DNA of 64,000 bases from Planctomycetota bacterium (GCA_027296055.1 JAPUJT010000017.1:1-64000); one strand, 5' to 3'; shown: positions 8,976-16,628, counted from the first letter of the stretch. Translations and numbers: made by a program. Notes: generated from the letters alone by a model not told the origin.

Positions 8976-10067
8976 ATGAATCGATTCTGGCGTTTCCATA
9001 TCAGTGGCAACAGGCGGCTTCTGACAGCCGTTATCATCGGCGTCTCCGCCTTGCCCTTATCACAATGTCGCCGCGCCCCCTATCAGCCGGACCCCAGGCG
9101 AACACAGACGACCCCGGCATCCGAGGAGGATCGAATTCTCGGTAGAATGGAGGCCATCCAGGCCGAGATCCCTAGGCTGACTCCCCACCTCTCAAGCCGA
9201 TGGAGACGCGCCCGGACGATCTCGGCGCGACGAATTTACGCCCTGCAAGTGGAATACGTAAACCTGGAGCGCAACGCCCTGCAAGTGGAATACTTAAACC
9301 TGGAGCGCAAGTGGGATCTAAAGCGTGTCCGAAAGGCCCTGGACGCCCGCGATAGAGCGGTTGCAGAACAAGAGGAACCCCAGCGAGGAGACAATTCTGA
9401 GTGGGATCAGCTCCGCCAGAGTGAGAACGAGATCTTCGCACGTCGGGATCAGATCGATGATGAACTGTTGAGGACACTCCTAGACTTGAGGGCCCACGCA
9501 CAGCCCAGAATCGGGGAGGTCGGTGAACGCCTGCTTGTAATCTGGGCCGAGGGGGAGGCCATTCGGGAGATGCGAGAGGAGCTATGGGAGATACAGATGA
9601 AACGGCTTATGCGGAGAGTGCAGGTTAAACCTCTGCCTCCCCCTCGACTTCACTGGATACCGTACACGGATGGTAAGGCATATCGTCAAGGACAGGAGCC
9701 GCATACGGAACTGCCACCGGAGGACCAGGTCGATGAACGCCTCAAGGAGATCAACGAATTCGTCAAAGAGATCGACGGTGAGGCTAAAAGGGCCATCCAA
9801 GACTTGAGCACTGACGCAGATCCAACGGCTCAGGCTGCAGGGAAAAAGATGCTTGCACTCGCGGCGGAGTCGGATGCTCTTTCGAAAAGGCATGATGTGA
9901 TCTCGGCCAGGAGGGCGGAGGAGCAGAAGCGGCTCTGGCGGGATCTAGCCGACGGAGAGATCTCCTTGAAAGAGCTGGAGGCGAGGCTCAAGGAGATCGG
10001 GCCACTGTGGGACGTGGTCATCCTGCGCTCGGTTTTGGCCGGTCGATCCCGAACTCGCGGGCGATGA
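8976..10067 (+). CDS. Envelope-anchored coiled-coil protein
   Basis: 363 residues from the ATG at 8976 (MNRFWRF). A hydrophobic segment follows (LLTAVIIGVSALPLSQC); the Cys could be a lipidation site, but LSQC is a poor lipobox, so a cleaved or uncleaved signal is equally likely. The rest is highly charged and helical with heptad-like patterns, including a tandem duplicate ALQVEYVNLERN/ALQVEYLNLERK. A proline-rich break (VKPLPPPRLHWIPY) splits two coiled-coil arms. Its 3' end overlaps the convergent TubC-N-like gene by 50 bases. Function unknown; a spanin- or scaffold-like role is possible but unsupported. Confidence 0.55.
   Translation: MNRFWRFHISGNRRLLTAVIIGVSALPLSQCRRAPYQPDPRRTQTTPASEEDRILGRMEAIQAEIPRLTPHLSSRWRRARTISARRIYALQVEYVNLERNALQVEYLNLERKWDLKRVRKALDARDRAVAEQEEPQRGDNSEWDQLRQSENEIFARRDQIDDELLRTLLDLRAHAQPRIGEVGERLLVIWAEGEAIREMREELWEIQMKRLMRRVQVKPLPPPRLHWIPYTDGKAYRQGQEPHTELPPEDQVDERLKEINEFVKEIDGEAKRAIQDLSTDADPTAQAAGKKMLALAAESDALSKRHDVISARRAEEQKRLWRDLADGEISLKELEARLKEIGPLWDVVILRSVLAGRSRTRGR
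9240..9311. repeat. 36-bp tandem repeat, two copies
   Basis: gccctgcaagtggaatac followed by 18 further bases is repeated with about two differences, adding one extra 12-residue coiled-coil segment to the encoded protein. Confidence 0.9.
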
Positions 10068-10371
10068 GATCCGCCACGGTCTGAATCTCCGCCTCGCCGG
10101 TAATCATCCCTGAGTCGTGGTGTTGACTGAGGAGGCGGGCGAAGTCCTCAGAGTTGGCATCTCGCCACTGGATGATGATCCTCTGCTCCCCTGGGTTCAG
10201 GTCCACCTCGCCCTTGAGGATGCCCAATATGATCGGCTTGGCCTCCCGGAGCCTGGCCAGGGTGCCAGGGTCCAGGACACCAGCAGGCCCCCGGTAGGTG
10301 ACGGCCTCCCCCTTGAGGGTGAAGGTCACCCCCCGGCCCCGCAGCTCCAAGAAGAGGTCGACGGCGGTCAT
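10018..10371 (-). CDS. Small protein with TubC-N-like docking domain
   Basis: 117 residues. The first 55 residues match the TubC N-terminal docking-domain pattern: VDLFLELRGRGVTFTLKGEA, then YRGPAGVLDP and a helix ending REAKPIILGILKG. In polyketide/NRPS enzymes this domain links subunits, and related small proteins also occur beside replication genes of phages and integrative elements. The C-terminal part (about 60 residues) has no recognised domain. The ATG overlaps the stop of the upstream ATPase gene (ATGA), so it is probably translationally coupled and may act with the ATPase or primase. The role is inference. Confidence 0.6.
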   Translation of the reverse strand: MTAVDLFLELRGRGVTFTLKGEAVTYRGPAGVLDPGTLARLREAKPIILGILKGEVDLNPGEQRIIIQWRDANSEDFARLLSQHHDSGMITGEAEIQTVADLIAREFGIDRPKPSAG

Positions 10372-11993
10372 AGCTGCCCCTCCACTTCAAGCTGTTCTGG
10401 TGGCTGTTCCGCGGTGTCATCGGGAACAGGGCGCGGAACAGGGCTATCTTCAACCTCGTCAACGGGTTGCGCTTGCCTGTTCTGCTGTTCTTCCCCTAGG
10501 GGTGAGGAGGGAGAACAGGGGGGTGATTCCGAGGTCTCTTCCTCGCCCGAGAGGAGGCTCGTCTCGGCTGGCGGAGCCTCCTCTTTGGCCTTCGAAGCCT
10601 CCGCCTTGGCCTTCTCGTCGTGCCTAGATTTCAGTTCATACTTCCCCTCTTTCTCCTTCACCAGAACCTTCACGAGAACCTTGTTCTCAACCATCATCAG
10701 GAGGTGCTTTCTTATCGTTGGCCGCGCCGGTTTCCTTCCCTCCAGGAAGTAATCGAGCGCAGTCCAGACACCCTTCGGCGTCATGGCCCCACGTTCCTTG
10801 ATCGCATCGATAATGGCTGCATCTACGGTGACTTGCTGGGTTTGGCTGGCCTCGCCGTCAAGGCTGTACGTCCGAGTGGGGAAGTTGAACTTGAGGGTGT
10901 AGTCCTTCTCTTCGACGCCACGACCCTGGACGTTGAGTGTTGTTCCCCCATCTGAGCGACCGAGATGGAGAATCATGTCAGACGCACCCGCCAGGGCTTG
11001 GCTTCCGAGGGGAGCATGGATTGGGTCCCCCTCTTTCGCTTTCTTCCCCGAGTGGTGTATCAGCACGACAGCCAGGTGGTGGCGATCGCCAACGCGCTTG
11101 AGTGCTGTCAGGTCGCCGTAGATCGTCTCGTAATCTTTGCGGTCCATATTGGGGGAGGAGACTCTCCCGTAGCAGTCAATGACGACGAGCTTCGCCTGGG
11201 GATGATTGTGTATCCAGCCCTCAAGCACATCGGGGAGTCCCCGGTTTATGGGTGGGACGTCTAGCGTGATCAGTCCGATTCGAAGCCCCACCGCACGCGG
11301 GATGCCCCCGTCCTCCGTGGACATCGCCTCGAAGTCAGTCTTGATCGTCGCTTCCGGGTCCTCCAGGCTGACGAGAAGCACGTCGCCTTTCTCTACGTCC
11401 TCCCCGAGTGCTACACCCCCCCGCGCCACAGCGAGGGAGACGCCGCGCATTAGTGTGCTCTTTCCCTTCTTCGGATCGGCCGTGATGAGGGTAAGTCCTT
11501 CGCGGATGAAGTTGGGAACGATCCATTGAATCGGGGGGGGCGGGTTCTGGATCACCTCCTGTAGTGTGCGAATCTTGGGGCGGTGCTTCATCCGGGAGAG
11601 ACGCATACCAAGCCGGATCGTCTGTTCCTCTGTGTCGTAGAACTTCGCGAGCCGGGCAACAACAGCGTCCTCCCTGTCCTTTACGTCACGTTGGTTGTTC
11701 GACTGGCGGAAGTCAAAATCACCACCGCTCTCATCGTCTAGGCGATCTTTGGAGGGATTGAGGAGGGCTTTGGAGCTGCTACCAATTTCGGACAAGAGGT
11801 CTGCATCCGACGCGGTCGCTTTCGCCTTCCCTCCCGTTTCCGACTGGTCCGCGTGTGGCTCCTTGCCGTTTCTCCCCGCTTCGTCGTCAAGATGGAAAGG
11901 GACGGTCCCTTCCTTGCTGAAGTCTGCGGCAGACAAGTCCCCATCGCGCTGGAAGTCGCCCAGATCCTTCGCCTTCTGTTCAGAGTCTTTCAA
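10368..11993 (-). CDS. RepA-like RecA-fold ATPase (replicative helicase type)
   Basis: 541 residues, starting at a TTG that overlaps the primase stop codon (TTGA) and follows AGGGGCAGG. Residues 1-130 are hydrophilic. The ATPase core follows: Walker A ADPKKGKST (an Ala replaces the first Gly), sensor strand DVLLVSLEDPE, Walker B LVVIDCYGR, and AVVLIHHSGK, as in AAA_25/RepA-like hexameric helicases of plasmids and phages. The region after the core looks like a winged helix (MTPKGVWTALDYFLEG), and the last 100 residues are acidic, low-complexity and glutamine-rich. With the primase gene immediately upstream it probably forms the replication engine of the element. Confidence 0.8.
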   Translation of the reverse strand: MKDSEQKAKDLGDFQRDGDLSAADFSKEGTVPFHLDDEAGRNGKEPHADQSETGGKAKATASDADLLSEIGSSSKALLNPSKDRLDDESGGDFDFRQSNNQRDVKDREDAVVARLAKFYDTEEQTIRLGMRLSRMKHRPKIRTLQEVIQNPPPPIQWIVPNFIREGLTLITADPKKGKSTLMRGVSLAVARGGVALGEDVEKGDVLLVSLEDPEATIKTDFEAMSTEDGGIPRAVGLRIGLITLDVPPINRGLPDVLEGWIHNHPQAKLVVIDCYGRVSSPNMDRKDYETIYGDLTALKRVGDRHHLAVVLIHHSGKKAKEGDPIHAPLGSQALAGASDMILHLGRSDGGTTLNVQGRGVEEKDYTLKFNFPTRTYSLDGEASQTQQVTVDAAIIDAIKERGAMTPKGVWTALDYFLEGRKPARPTIRKHLLMMVENKVLVKVLVKEKEGKYELKSRHDEKAKAEASKAKEEAPPAETSLLSGEEETSESPPCSPSSPLGEEQQNRQAQPVDEVEDSPVPRPVPDDTAEQPPEQLEVEGQL

Positions 11994-12967
11994 AGTCCTG
12001 CCCCTTCGCTTACGAGTTTCCTGATTTGGCGAATGTCACTACAGCGGTCGCGGAGACTTCCCGAAATGAGGTCTCGATACCGTCTGCCCGTCATGTCGGG
12101 ATCGGTGCCGATGATGATGCTGGTGTCGGTTGGAACGCGTGCTGCGATCTCGCGGGTCCAACTCCCCGACACGATGCCGATGACCGCGGGCGCGTTCTGA
12201 TTGGCGTCGGAGAATTTCGTTGCAGTTGCGAGAAAATCTATCGAACCTTCGACGATTATCAGGCCCACGTCGCGAACATAGTCGGCAGCGTCCGATTCGT
12301 CTGTGAGGGTCTCACCGGAGAGCATCAAACGAGCGAGCGAATCCGCCAAGATCAACCCGCTCACCGCATGGCCTGTGGGCGATAATTCCTTCAGCGCCCC
12401 GACTTCGAGACGACGGCCGCGCAGGCTACGGGTTCTTCCCTCTACGTCGGCCATCGGCACGATGAGCCGGGCGCCCATAGCCACCCACGAACCGCCACGA
12501 GTTACAGCCCACGGCGGCAACTCGATATCGACAGGCAAGACTCTGGCGAGATCGAGAGTCTCAACCATGGACGGATCGATCTTCCGTTCTTCCTGTAACC
12601 AGCGTGATACAGCTGGGTCGTCACAGACCGGGCGACATAATTCCCAGAGCGCCTTCACTTCCTCGGCTGGCGGATACTCTGGTGGCGGAGCGGGTGTGCG
12701 GCGGTATGGCCTGGGTGCAGGGGTGGCGAAGTCGGTCGTTGTGATGCCGATGAGCTTCGCTAGGTGAATTTCATTTCCGCGAAGTGCGCAGGCTCTACAG
12801 ATAAAGAGTCCCATTTCAGAATTCGCTGGCTCCGGGGTGAAGTGGATTGAGGGGTGTAGGTCCGGATGGTCCGGTGCGAGGCAATGGAAGACAACAGACT
12901 TTCCTCGCCACCGACCGTTGTAGTCGCTCATCAATATCGCAACGATTCTCTCGGCTAGAGCTGTCAT
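11990..12967 (-). CDS. CHC2/TOPRIM primase-like protein
   Basis: 325 residues when started at the ATG at 12967, which overlaps the upstream stop as ATGA; the ORF-track start at 13000 ignores this coupling. An N-terminal zinc-finger-like region has HCLAPDHPDLHPSIHF followed by FICRACALRGNEIHLA, as in CHC2 primase fingers. The C-terminal TOPRIM domain shows the conserved Glu in IIVEGSIDFLATA and the DxD in IIGTDPDMTGRRY. The family makes RNA or DNA primers at replication forks. It is shorter than DnaG and lacks a helicase-binding domain, as is usual for mobile-element primases that work with a separate RepA-like ATPase, encoded next. Confidence 0.8.
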   Translation of the reverse strand: MTALAERIVAILMSDYNGRWRGKSVVFHCLAPDHPDLHPSIHFTPEPANSEMGLFICRACALRGNEIHLAKLIGITTTDFATPAPRPYRRTPAPPPEYPPAEEVKALWELCRPVCDDPAVSRWLQEERKIDPSMVETLDLARVLPVDIELPPWAVTRGGSWVAMGARLIVPMADVEGRTRSLRGRRLEVGALKELSPTGHAVSGLILADSLARLMLSGETLTDESDAADYVRDVGLIIVEGSIDFLATATKFSDANQNAPAVIGIVSGSWTREIAARVPTDTSIIIGTDPDMTGRRYRDLISGSLRDRCSDIRQIRKLVSEGAGL

Positions 12968-13230
12968 AAAATCCCCACCGTCCGTTCGATGGCCATCCAC
13001 AAAGCCGATTCGACCTCGATGTCTCTCAGGTTCAGGCCAAGGAAATCTCGGAGCTTGTAAACTCGGAAGCGCGTTGAGTCTGGATCGAAACCGGACTCTA
13101 GGAGGGATATCGCCCTGTCATGGAGAATCGTCATGCTGGCCGCGGTTCTTCCGCTAGTCATGGCGGTTTCCCTGGCAATGTTATCTCTTGCGATAAGTTT
13201 GATTGTTCGGTAGGATTCGATTGTCGTCAC
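12964..13230 (-). CDS. Small hypothetical protein coupled to primase
   Basis: Up to 88 residues from a GTG at 13230; a later ATG (MTILHDRAISLLESG) would leave about 55 and the choice is unsettled. It is helical and acidic toward the end (DIEVESALWMAIERTVGIL) with no recognised motif. Its TGA overlaps the primase ATG, so its translation probably feeds the primase. Confidence 0.5.
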   Translation of the reverse strand: MTTIESYRTIKLIARDNIARETAMTSGRTAASMTILHDRAISLLESGFDPDSTRFRVYKLRDFLGLNLRDIEVESALWMAIERTVGIL

Positions 13231-13270
13231 TCCGTTGGCGGGGGCTCCACACCCCCGTTAGATATTCAGA

Positions 13271-13615
13271 TCAGCCCATGCGGGTTTGTTTCCTGCGTGG
13301 GCTGGTTGCTTTTTTGGCACTACGCTGAGGCTGTTCGTTCAGGAAGTCGATATGCCGTGGATCGGCGGTCGGGAGTGATGCCGATTCGCCAGCGGCGTGA
13401 TGGGATGTGTCTGGCGCAAGGCTAGGCGCCAAGCTCGGTTCGACTCGCTGTTCTTCGAGCCATCTCCCAAAGTCGCGAGCCAGTAGAGCGCGACGTTTTC
13501 CGAGTTTGAACGTAAGGCTCTGTAGGCCAGGATGGCGACTGAGGAAAAGACGAAGCGAGGACTTCTTGAGCTTCAGTGCGTCACAAATATCTTGGGTGAA
13601 CAATATCTCGTTCAT
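13271..13615 (-). CDS. HTH/excisionase-like DNA-binding protein
   Basis: 114 residues. The first 60 form an excisionase- or AlpA-type helix-turn-helix: LFTQDICDALKLKKSSLRLF then a strand-like turn and ARDFGRWLEEQ. The rest is a proline/serine linker and a basic tail (RSAKKATSPRRKQTR) that could add DNA contacts. Its ATG overlaps the stop of the HTH gene upstream (GCATGA). As first genes of the replication operon, the two HTH proteins are probably its regulators or direct replication or excision. Confidence 0.6.
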   Translation of the reverse strand: MNEILFTQDICDALKLKKSSLRLFLSRHPGLQSLTFKLGKRRALLARDFGRWLEEQRVEPSLAPSLAPDTSHHAAGESASLPTADPRHIDFLNEQPQRSAKKATSPRRKQTRMG

Positions 13616-13836
13616 GCTTCAACTTGGGTGGTGGTCTTCTCCACCAGACGGGATACGTCGGCCTCCCATACACGCAGCCTAAGTCGTCTGTAGGGATTCT
13701 TTCCCTTCTCACTCACAGCGACTCCGCGCAGTTTCCCTAGAAGGATCAGATTCTCGATCCCCTGAATATCAGTACGCAGTCTTTTGGCGGCGTCCTTTGG
13801 GGTCAAAAGGCGCAGCTCCTCGGACTGTCTCGGCAT
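13612..13836 (-). CDS. Small HTH DNA-binding protein
   Basis: 74 residues from the ATG at 13836, which follows GAAAGGAG at seven bases; the ORF-track start at 13887 has no site. The sequence LLTPKDAAKRLRTDIQGIEN is a MerR/excisionase-type helix-turn-helix, followed by the wing-like LRGVAVSEKGKNPYRRLRL and VWEADVSRLVE. It heads the replication operon. A 12-bp inverted repeat 69 bases upstream (13905-13937) is a possible operator. Confidence 0.6.
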   Translation of the reverse strand: MPRQSEELRLLTPKDAAKRLRTDIQGIENLILLGKLRGVAVSEKGKNPYRRLRLRVWEADVSRLVEKTTTQVEA

Positions 13837-13904
13837 GAAGGTTCTCCTTTCGTCGTAAGCCTCGACTCTGGCCAGATTTTGCCGCATTCCTTAGATCGCG
13901 GGTT

Positions 13905-13937
13905 GGTCCAGCTTTTATGGCAGCGAAAAGCTGGACC
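13905..13937. promoter_or_regulatory. 12-bp perfect inverted repeat
   Basis: ggtccagctttt and aaaagctggacc flank nine bases. It lies between the 3' end of the 538-residue gene and the start of the replication operon, both minus strand. It could be a transcription terminator for the former (no U tract follows) or an operator for the HTH proteins encoded just downstream. Confidence 0.5.
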
Positions 13938-14010
13938 ACTGGCTTTGTCGTATGTGGCGACTATTGGCGGGGATATGTTGGTGTGTTGGTCGCGGTGGGC
14001 AGAATGCGGG

Positions 14011-15627
14011 CTAGTCAGCCTGGTCGTCTTCTGGGTCGGAATCAGCGCGGTCGACTACAATTAGAGGCTGCCTATGCTCTTGGATTTTCCTCTTGCTCGC
14101 AGCCTCGATCCGTTTCTTGATTTCCTCTTCCGATTTGCTTTCCTCTTCCGATTCGCTTTCTTCCTTCTTGGTTTCCGATGAGGGTCCGGGGCATAGCTCA
14201 TTTGCGATCCAGCCCTCGCTGTACTCTCCGGTCATATATCTGGGGTCAGCGCGGTACTCGGATGCCATATTCTCGTTTGATTCCCGGCCGACAAGGCGGT
14301 ACGGCCAGTCCGTTCCGAAACCGTAATGCTCCCATGTCTTCTTGAATCTCCCAAGGCAGGACGCATCAGTACCGCCGAAGCGTTTTTCCTCAATTACGTA
14401 GTCATGGATCTGCAATGCTCGTTCCCTTATCCGGCGAGCCCGTTCACTGCCATTGAGCACGTAGAAATGGGAAAGGGGGCCGTACTTTTCCAGCACTTCA
14501 CGAAGAGCTGCCACATACTTGAGTTGTACTTTCCATCTTCGAGTAGTTTTCTCTTCAGGGCCGTCCACCTTCTTCTGGATTTCCCTGATGTGGCTATCGT
14601 AGAACTCCTCCATTGCCCTCTTGAAATCTGTCAGGCTAAGTCTCCAGTCAAGCGCGATCGTAATGTGGCTTTGTGTTCTGAGCGTAGGAACGTGGACCGC
14701 AACTCCGTCTTGCTTCGGGGCGTCGGCCTCGAACGCGCTGATCATCTTTTGGATGCTAGCTTCCCGTTCATCGTCCCTTCTCTGCTGTTTTTCAATCTTG
14801 CGAAAGCGATCATTCAGCTTCTCATCGTACTCTTCCTTTTCGCGAGCGTACTTCGCCATCTCTGGAGAGTGCTCATCCTGGGTGCATCCCGGAGGTGGCG
14901 TGGGCTCTATTGGACGGGGGTCTAGCATGGGTTCGTCTGGGCGCGGCCCAACTATGGCTATTGCATCGTCGCGATTACGGCGGCAGGCAATGGCTTTTGC
15001 AACGATAGCCCAAGATTCAACGGGGAGCGTCATCGTCTCTGACGGGTCCCCGGTCCACGCCTCCGCAACGGATGGTTGCTCTCCAGGTACGTCGGGTGGA
15101 AGAGCATGGGCGGTGGGGCCGTGGTCGAAGAGGTCGAAGACTCCCATGCCTGATTCGAGCGCCTTGGGGTCTAGCGCGAAGAGAATCGGCCGGACATGGG
15201 ATAGGGTGATTGGAAAAGTCTCGGGGCCTTGAGGCAATGGGCAGGGTATCTGCGGGTTGGTGTGGATGATCGGCTCCACACCTTCATTGGCCAGCAACCA
15301 ATCGCTACAGACGTTTGGACTCAACAGAAACGGCAGGAATCCGTACTCGAGTGCCAACAGATCGGATCGGGGCTCATTGATTTGGTACAGGGTGGCGTTG
15401 TCCATGAATGGCTCCCAGACTGCCCGGTATCTGGGATTTATACAGAGCGCCTCCCAGTAGACCGCCTGCATGTAATGGTGGGGTTTGGCTTTTGCGAGTC
15501 TCTTGCTTGGAGACTTCTTAGGCTTCCGCGGCGTGGACTTCTTGGCGTGGACTGTCCGAGGTTTGCGACTGGTCGACTTCTTCTTTGTTCCGCGCGCCGT
15601 AGATTTATGGGATGATTTCCGTTCCAT
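14011..15627 (-). CDS. Unrecognised 538-residue protein with histone-like head
   Basis: The first 50 residues are a Lys/Arg/Ser/Pro tail of histone-H1 type (KKSTPRKPKKSPSKRLAKAK). Then comes a compact aromatic region (HYMQAVYWEALCINPRYRAV, with MDNATLYQINEPR further on), a proline-rich linker, a charged coiled-coil stretch (about residues 260-300) and a second folded region containing TIALDWRLSLTDFKRAMEEF, which ends near residue 480. The last 60 residues are highly acidic (EESESEEESKSEEE). The middle segment around NPRYRAVW recalls uncharacterised plasmid/phage proteins, but I cannot name the family. It lies between the tRNA array and the replication operon on the same strand; a DNA-binding replication initiator or nucleoid protein is a guess. 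Confidence 0.55.
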   Translation of the reverse strand: MERKSSHKSTARGTKKKSTSRKPRTVHAKKSTPRKPKKSPSKRLAKAKPHHYMQAVYWEALCINPRYRAVWEPFMDNATLYQINEPRSDLLALEYGFLPFLLSPNVCSDWLLANEGVEPIIHTNPQIPCPLPQGPETFPITLSHVRPILFALDPKALESGMGVFDLFDHGPTAHALPPDVPGEQPSVAEAWTGDPSETMTLPVESWAIVAKAIACRRNRDDAIAIVGPRPDEPMLDPRPIEPTPPPGCTQDEHSPEMAKYAREKEEYDEKLNDRFRKIEKQQRRDDEREASIQKMISAFEADAPKQDGVAVHVPTLRTQSHITIALDWRLSLTDFKRAMEEFYDSHIREIQKKVDGPEEKTTRRWKVQLKYVAALREVLEKYGPLSHFYVLNGSERARRIRERALQIHDYVIEEKRFGGTDASCLGRFKKTWEHYGFGTDWPYRLVGRESNENMASEYRADPRYMTGEYSEGWIANELCPGPSSETKKEESESEEESKSEEEIKKRIEAASKRKIQEHRQPLIVVDRADSDPEDDQAD

Positions 15628-15932
15628 CGTGGCGTCTCACGGTGGTTGCAGCTCGGCTCCCCCGCCAGGGGGCCGGGCTTTCTTTTTAGCTGCCGGCTCT
15701 ATGCTTGGGCAAGCCGGTGAACTCTTGACTCGCTCCTGATTCCGATCCTTCTGATATTCTCCGTGATCGGCAAAAAGCCATCAACGGCGGGCCATTCCAT
15801 AACCGCAGGACTGTCAGGCCGGCTACACGAACGGCTACACTAAATCGATTCCAATCGCTGCACAATGTATGCGCAATGGATCGTGCCGAACGATCCAACT
15901 CCTTGGCCATATTGCCGTTATCGCTATTTCCT
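15628..15932. other. Intergenic stretch with short repeats
   Basis: No gene. It holds a short direct repeat (cggctacac twice, 15820-15840), a G/C hairpin near 15655-15675 and a small inverted repeat ccgatc/gatcgg near 15742-15770. It must contain the promoter of the 538-residue gene or read-through from the tRNA array. Confidence 0.4.
15820..15840. repeat. 9-bp direct repeat
   Basis: cggctacac is repeated after three bases (gaa). It could be an iteron-like protein site beside a replication module, or chance. Confidence 0.4.
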
Positions 15933-16008
15933 TGGCACGGCAGGCGGGGCTCGAACCCGCACCTTCTGGTTTTGGAGACCAGCGCTCTGCCTCTCGAGCT
16001 CCTGCCGT
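15933..16008 (-). tRNA. tRNA-Trp (CCA)
   Basis: Complete cloverleaf on the minus strand: acceptor ACGGCAG/CTGCCGT, discriminator G, encoded CCA. The anticodon loop CTCCAAA gives anticodon CCA; T loop TTCGAGC. It is the last tRNA of the array in the direction of transcription. Confidence 0.95.
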
Positions 16009-16054
16009 ATGCCCTGGGTATCCCACCCCCCGGGAGACCCGAGCTCCGTGTCTC

Positions 16055-16131
16055 TGGCCCGACAGACGGGACTCGAACCCGCACGCTCCGGAGCGACAGT
16101 CCGGCGCTCTGGCCAATTGAGCTACTGCCGG
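16055..16131 (-). tRNA. tRNA-Asp (GTC)
   Basis: Acceptor CCGGCAG/CTGTCGG, discriminator G, encoded CCA. Anticodon stem CCGGA/TCCGG with loop CTGTCGC gives anticodon GTC. The first pair C1:G72 is unusual, since most bacterial tRNA-Asp start with G1. Confidence 0.9.
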
Positions 16132-16133
16132 TT

Positions 16134-16212
16134 TGGTGCGGGGAGTGGGGGTCGAACCCACAAATTCTCCACGCACTCAGCGTGGCGGCTTTTCCAGTTT
16201 GCCCATCCCCGC
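16134..16212 (-). tRNA. tRNA-Leu (GAG), variable arm lost
   Basis: Acceptor GCGGGGA/TCCCCGC, discriminator A, encoded CCA, T loop TTCGACC. The anticodon stem CCACG/CGTGG holds loop CTGAGTG, giving GAG. The D arm (AAACTGGAAAAGCC) is of leucine type. The variable region is only seven bases (AGAATTT), where bacterial tRNA-Leu has a long arm of a dozen or more. Isotype Leu rests on anticodon and D arm. Confidence 0.75.
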
Positions 16213-16214
16213 AT

Positions 16215-16290
16215 TGGTGCGGCGGGTGGGACTCGAACCCACACAATTCAGCTTAAGAGGCTGGTGCCCCACCCGTTGGGCGACCGCCGC
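16215..16290 (-). tRNA. tRNA-Lys (CTT)
   Basis: Acceptor GCGGCGG/CCGCCGC, discriminator A, encoded CCA. Loop CTCTTAA gives anticodon CTT. The outermost anticodon-stem pair is a C-A mismatch. Outside the anticodon arm it is nearly identical to tRNA-Lys(TTT) at 16811. Confidence 0.9.
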
Positions 16291-16353
16291 ATCGCCTCGG
16301 AATCGAACCGCGCTGGTGCCTCGCCGCGCTCGGCTTCGAGGCCTCCACAACAG
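16291..16353 (-). pseudogene. tRNA-like remnant
   Basis: The spacer between Lys and Cys genes is long enough for a tRNA and contains a T-loop-like GGTTCGATTCC, a stem GCCTCG/CGAGGC and a hairpin CTCCAC/GTGGAG. No complete acceptor stem or CCA could be drawn. Probably a decayed tRNA, but chance is possible. Confidence 0.35.
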
Positions 16354-16428
16354 TGGAGCACCCGGCGGGATTCGAACCCGCGTAGACGGATTTGCAGTCC
16401 GTCGCCTCACCGCTCGGTCCACGGGTGC
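16354..16428 (-). tRNA. tRNA-Cys (GCA)
   Basis: Acceptor GCACCCG/CGGGTGC, discriminator T (the known Cys identity element U73), encoded CCA. Stem GACGGA/TCCGTC with loop CTGCAAA gives GCA; T loop TTCGAAT. Confidence 0.95.
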
Positions 16429-16474
16429 ATCAATCATCACTCCGCGACTCTGGCGGGGCTCCGCGTCTCTGGGG

Positions 16475-16545
16475 TGGTGCGGTGGGTACTGCCCCCACTT
16501 TCTCCGGTTCACAGCCGGACGCATTACTTTTATGCTACGCCCACC
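16475..16545 (-). pseudogene. Degenerate tRNA-His (GTG)
   Basis: The anticodon arm is intact: TCCGG/CCGGA with loop CTGTGAA gives GTG. The D stem GCAT/ATGC forms, but its loop AAAAGTA lacks the G18-G19 pair. The 3' part is about five bases short, the T loop has no TTCRA consensus and the acceptor strands pair only imperfectly (GGTGGG with CCCACC leaves a displaced 3' end). It is either a dead gene or a tRNA of unusual fold. Confidence 0.55.
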
Positions 16546-16560
16546 ATGGATCTCTCCGGT

Positions 16561-16620
16561 CCGGCTCCCGAGAATCGAAGCCGACGCCTCTCGGTGATCG
16601 GCCGTGCCCTTGGAGCCGGC
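16561..16620 (-). pseudogene. tRNA-like remnant with 8-bp terminal helix
   Basis: ccggctcc and ggagccgg pair across about 43 bases, like an acceptor stem. The inside contains TTCGATT within a 6-bp hairpin (CCGAGA/TCTCGG). A recognisable anticodon arm is missing. Probably a decayed tRNA gene. Confidence 0.35.
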
Positions 16621-16628
16621 GCTTACCT

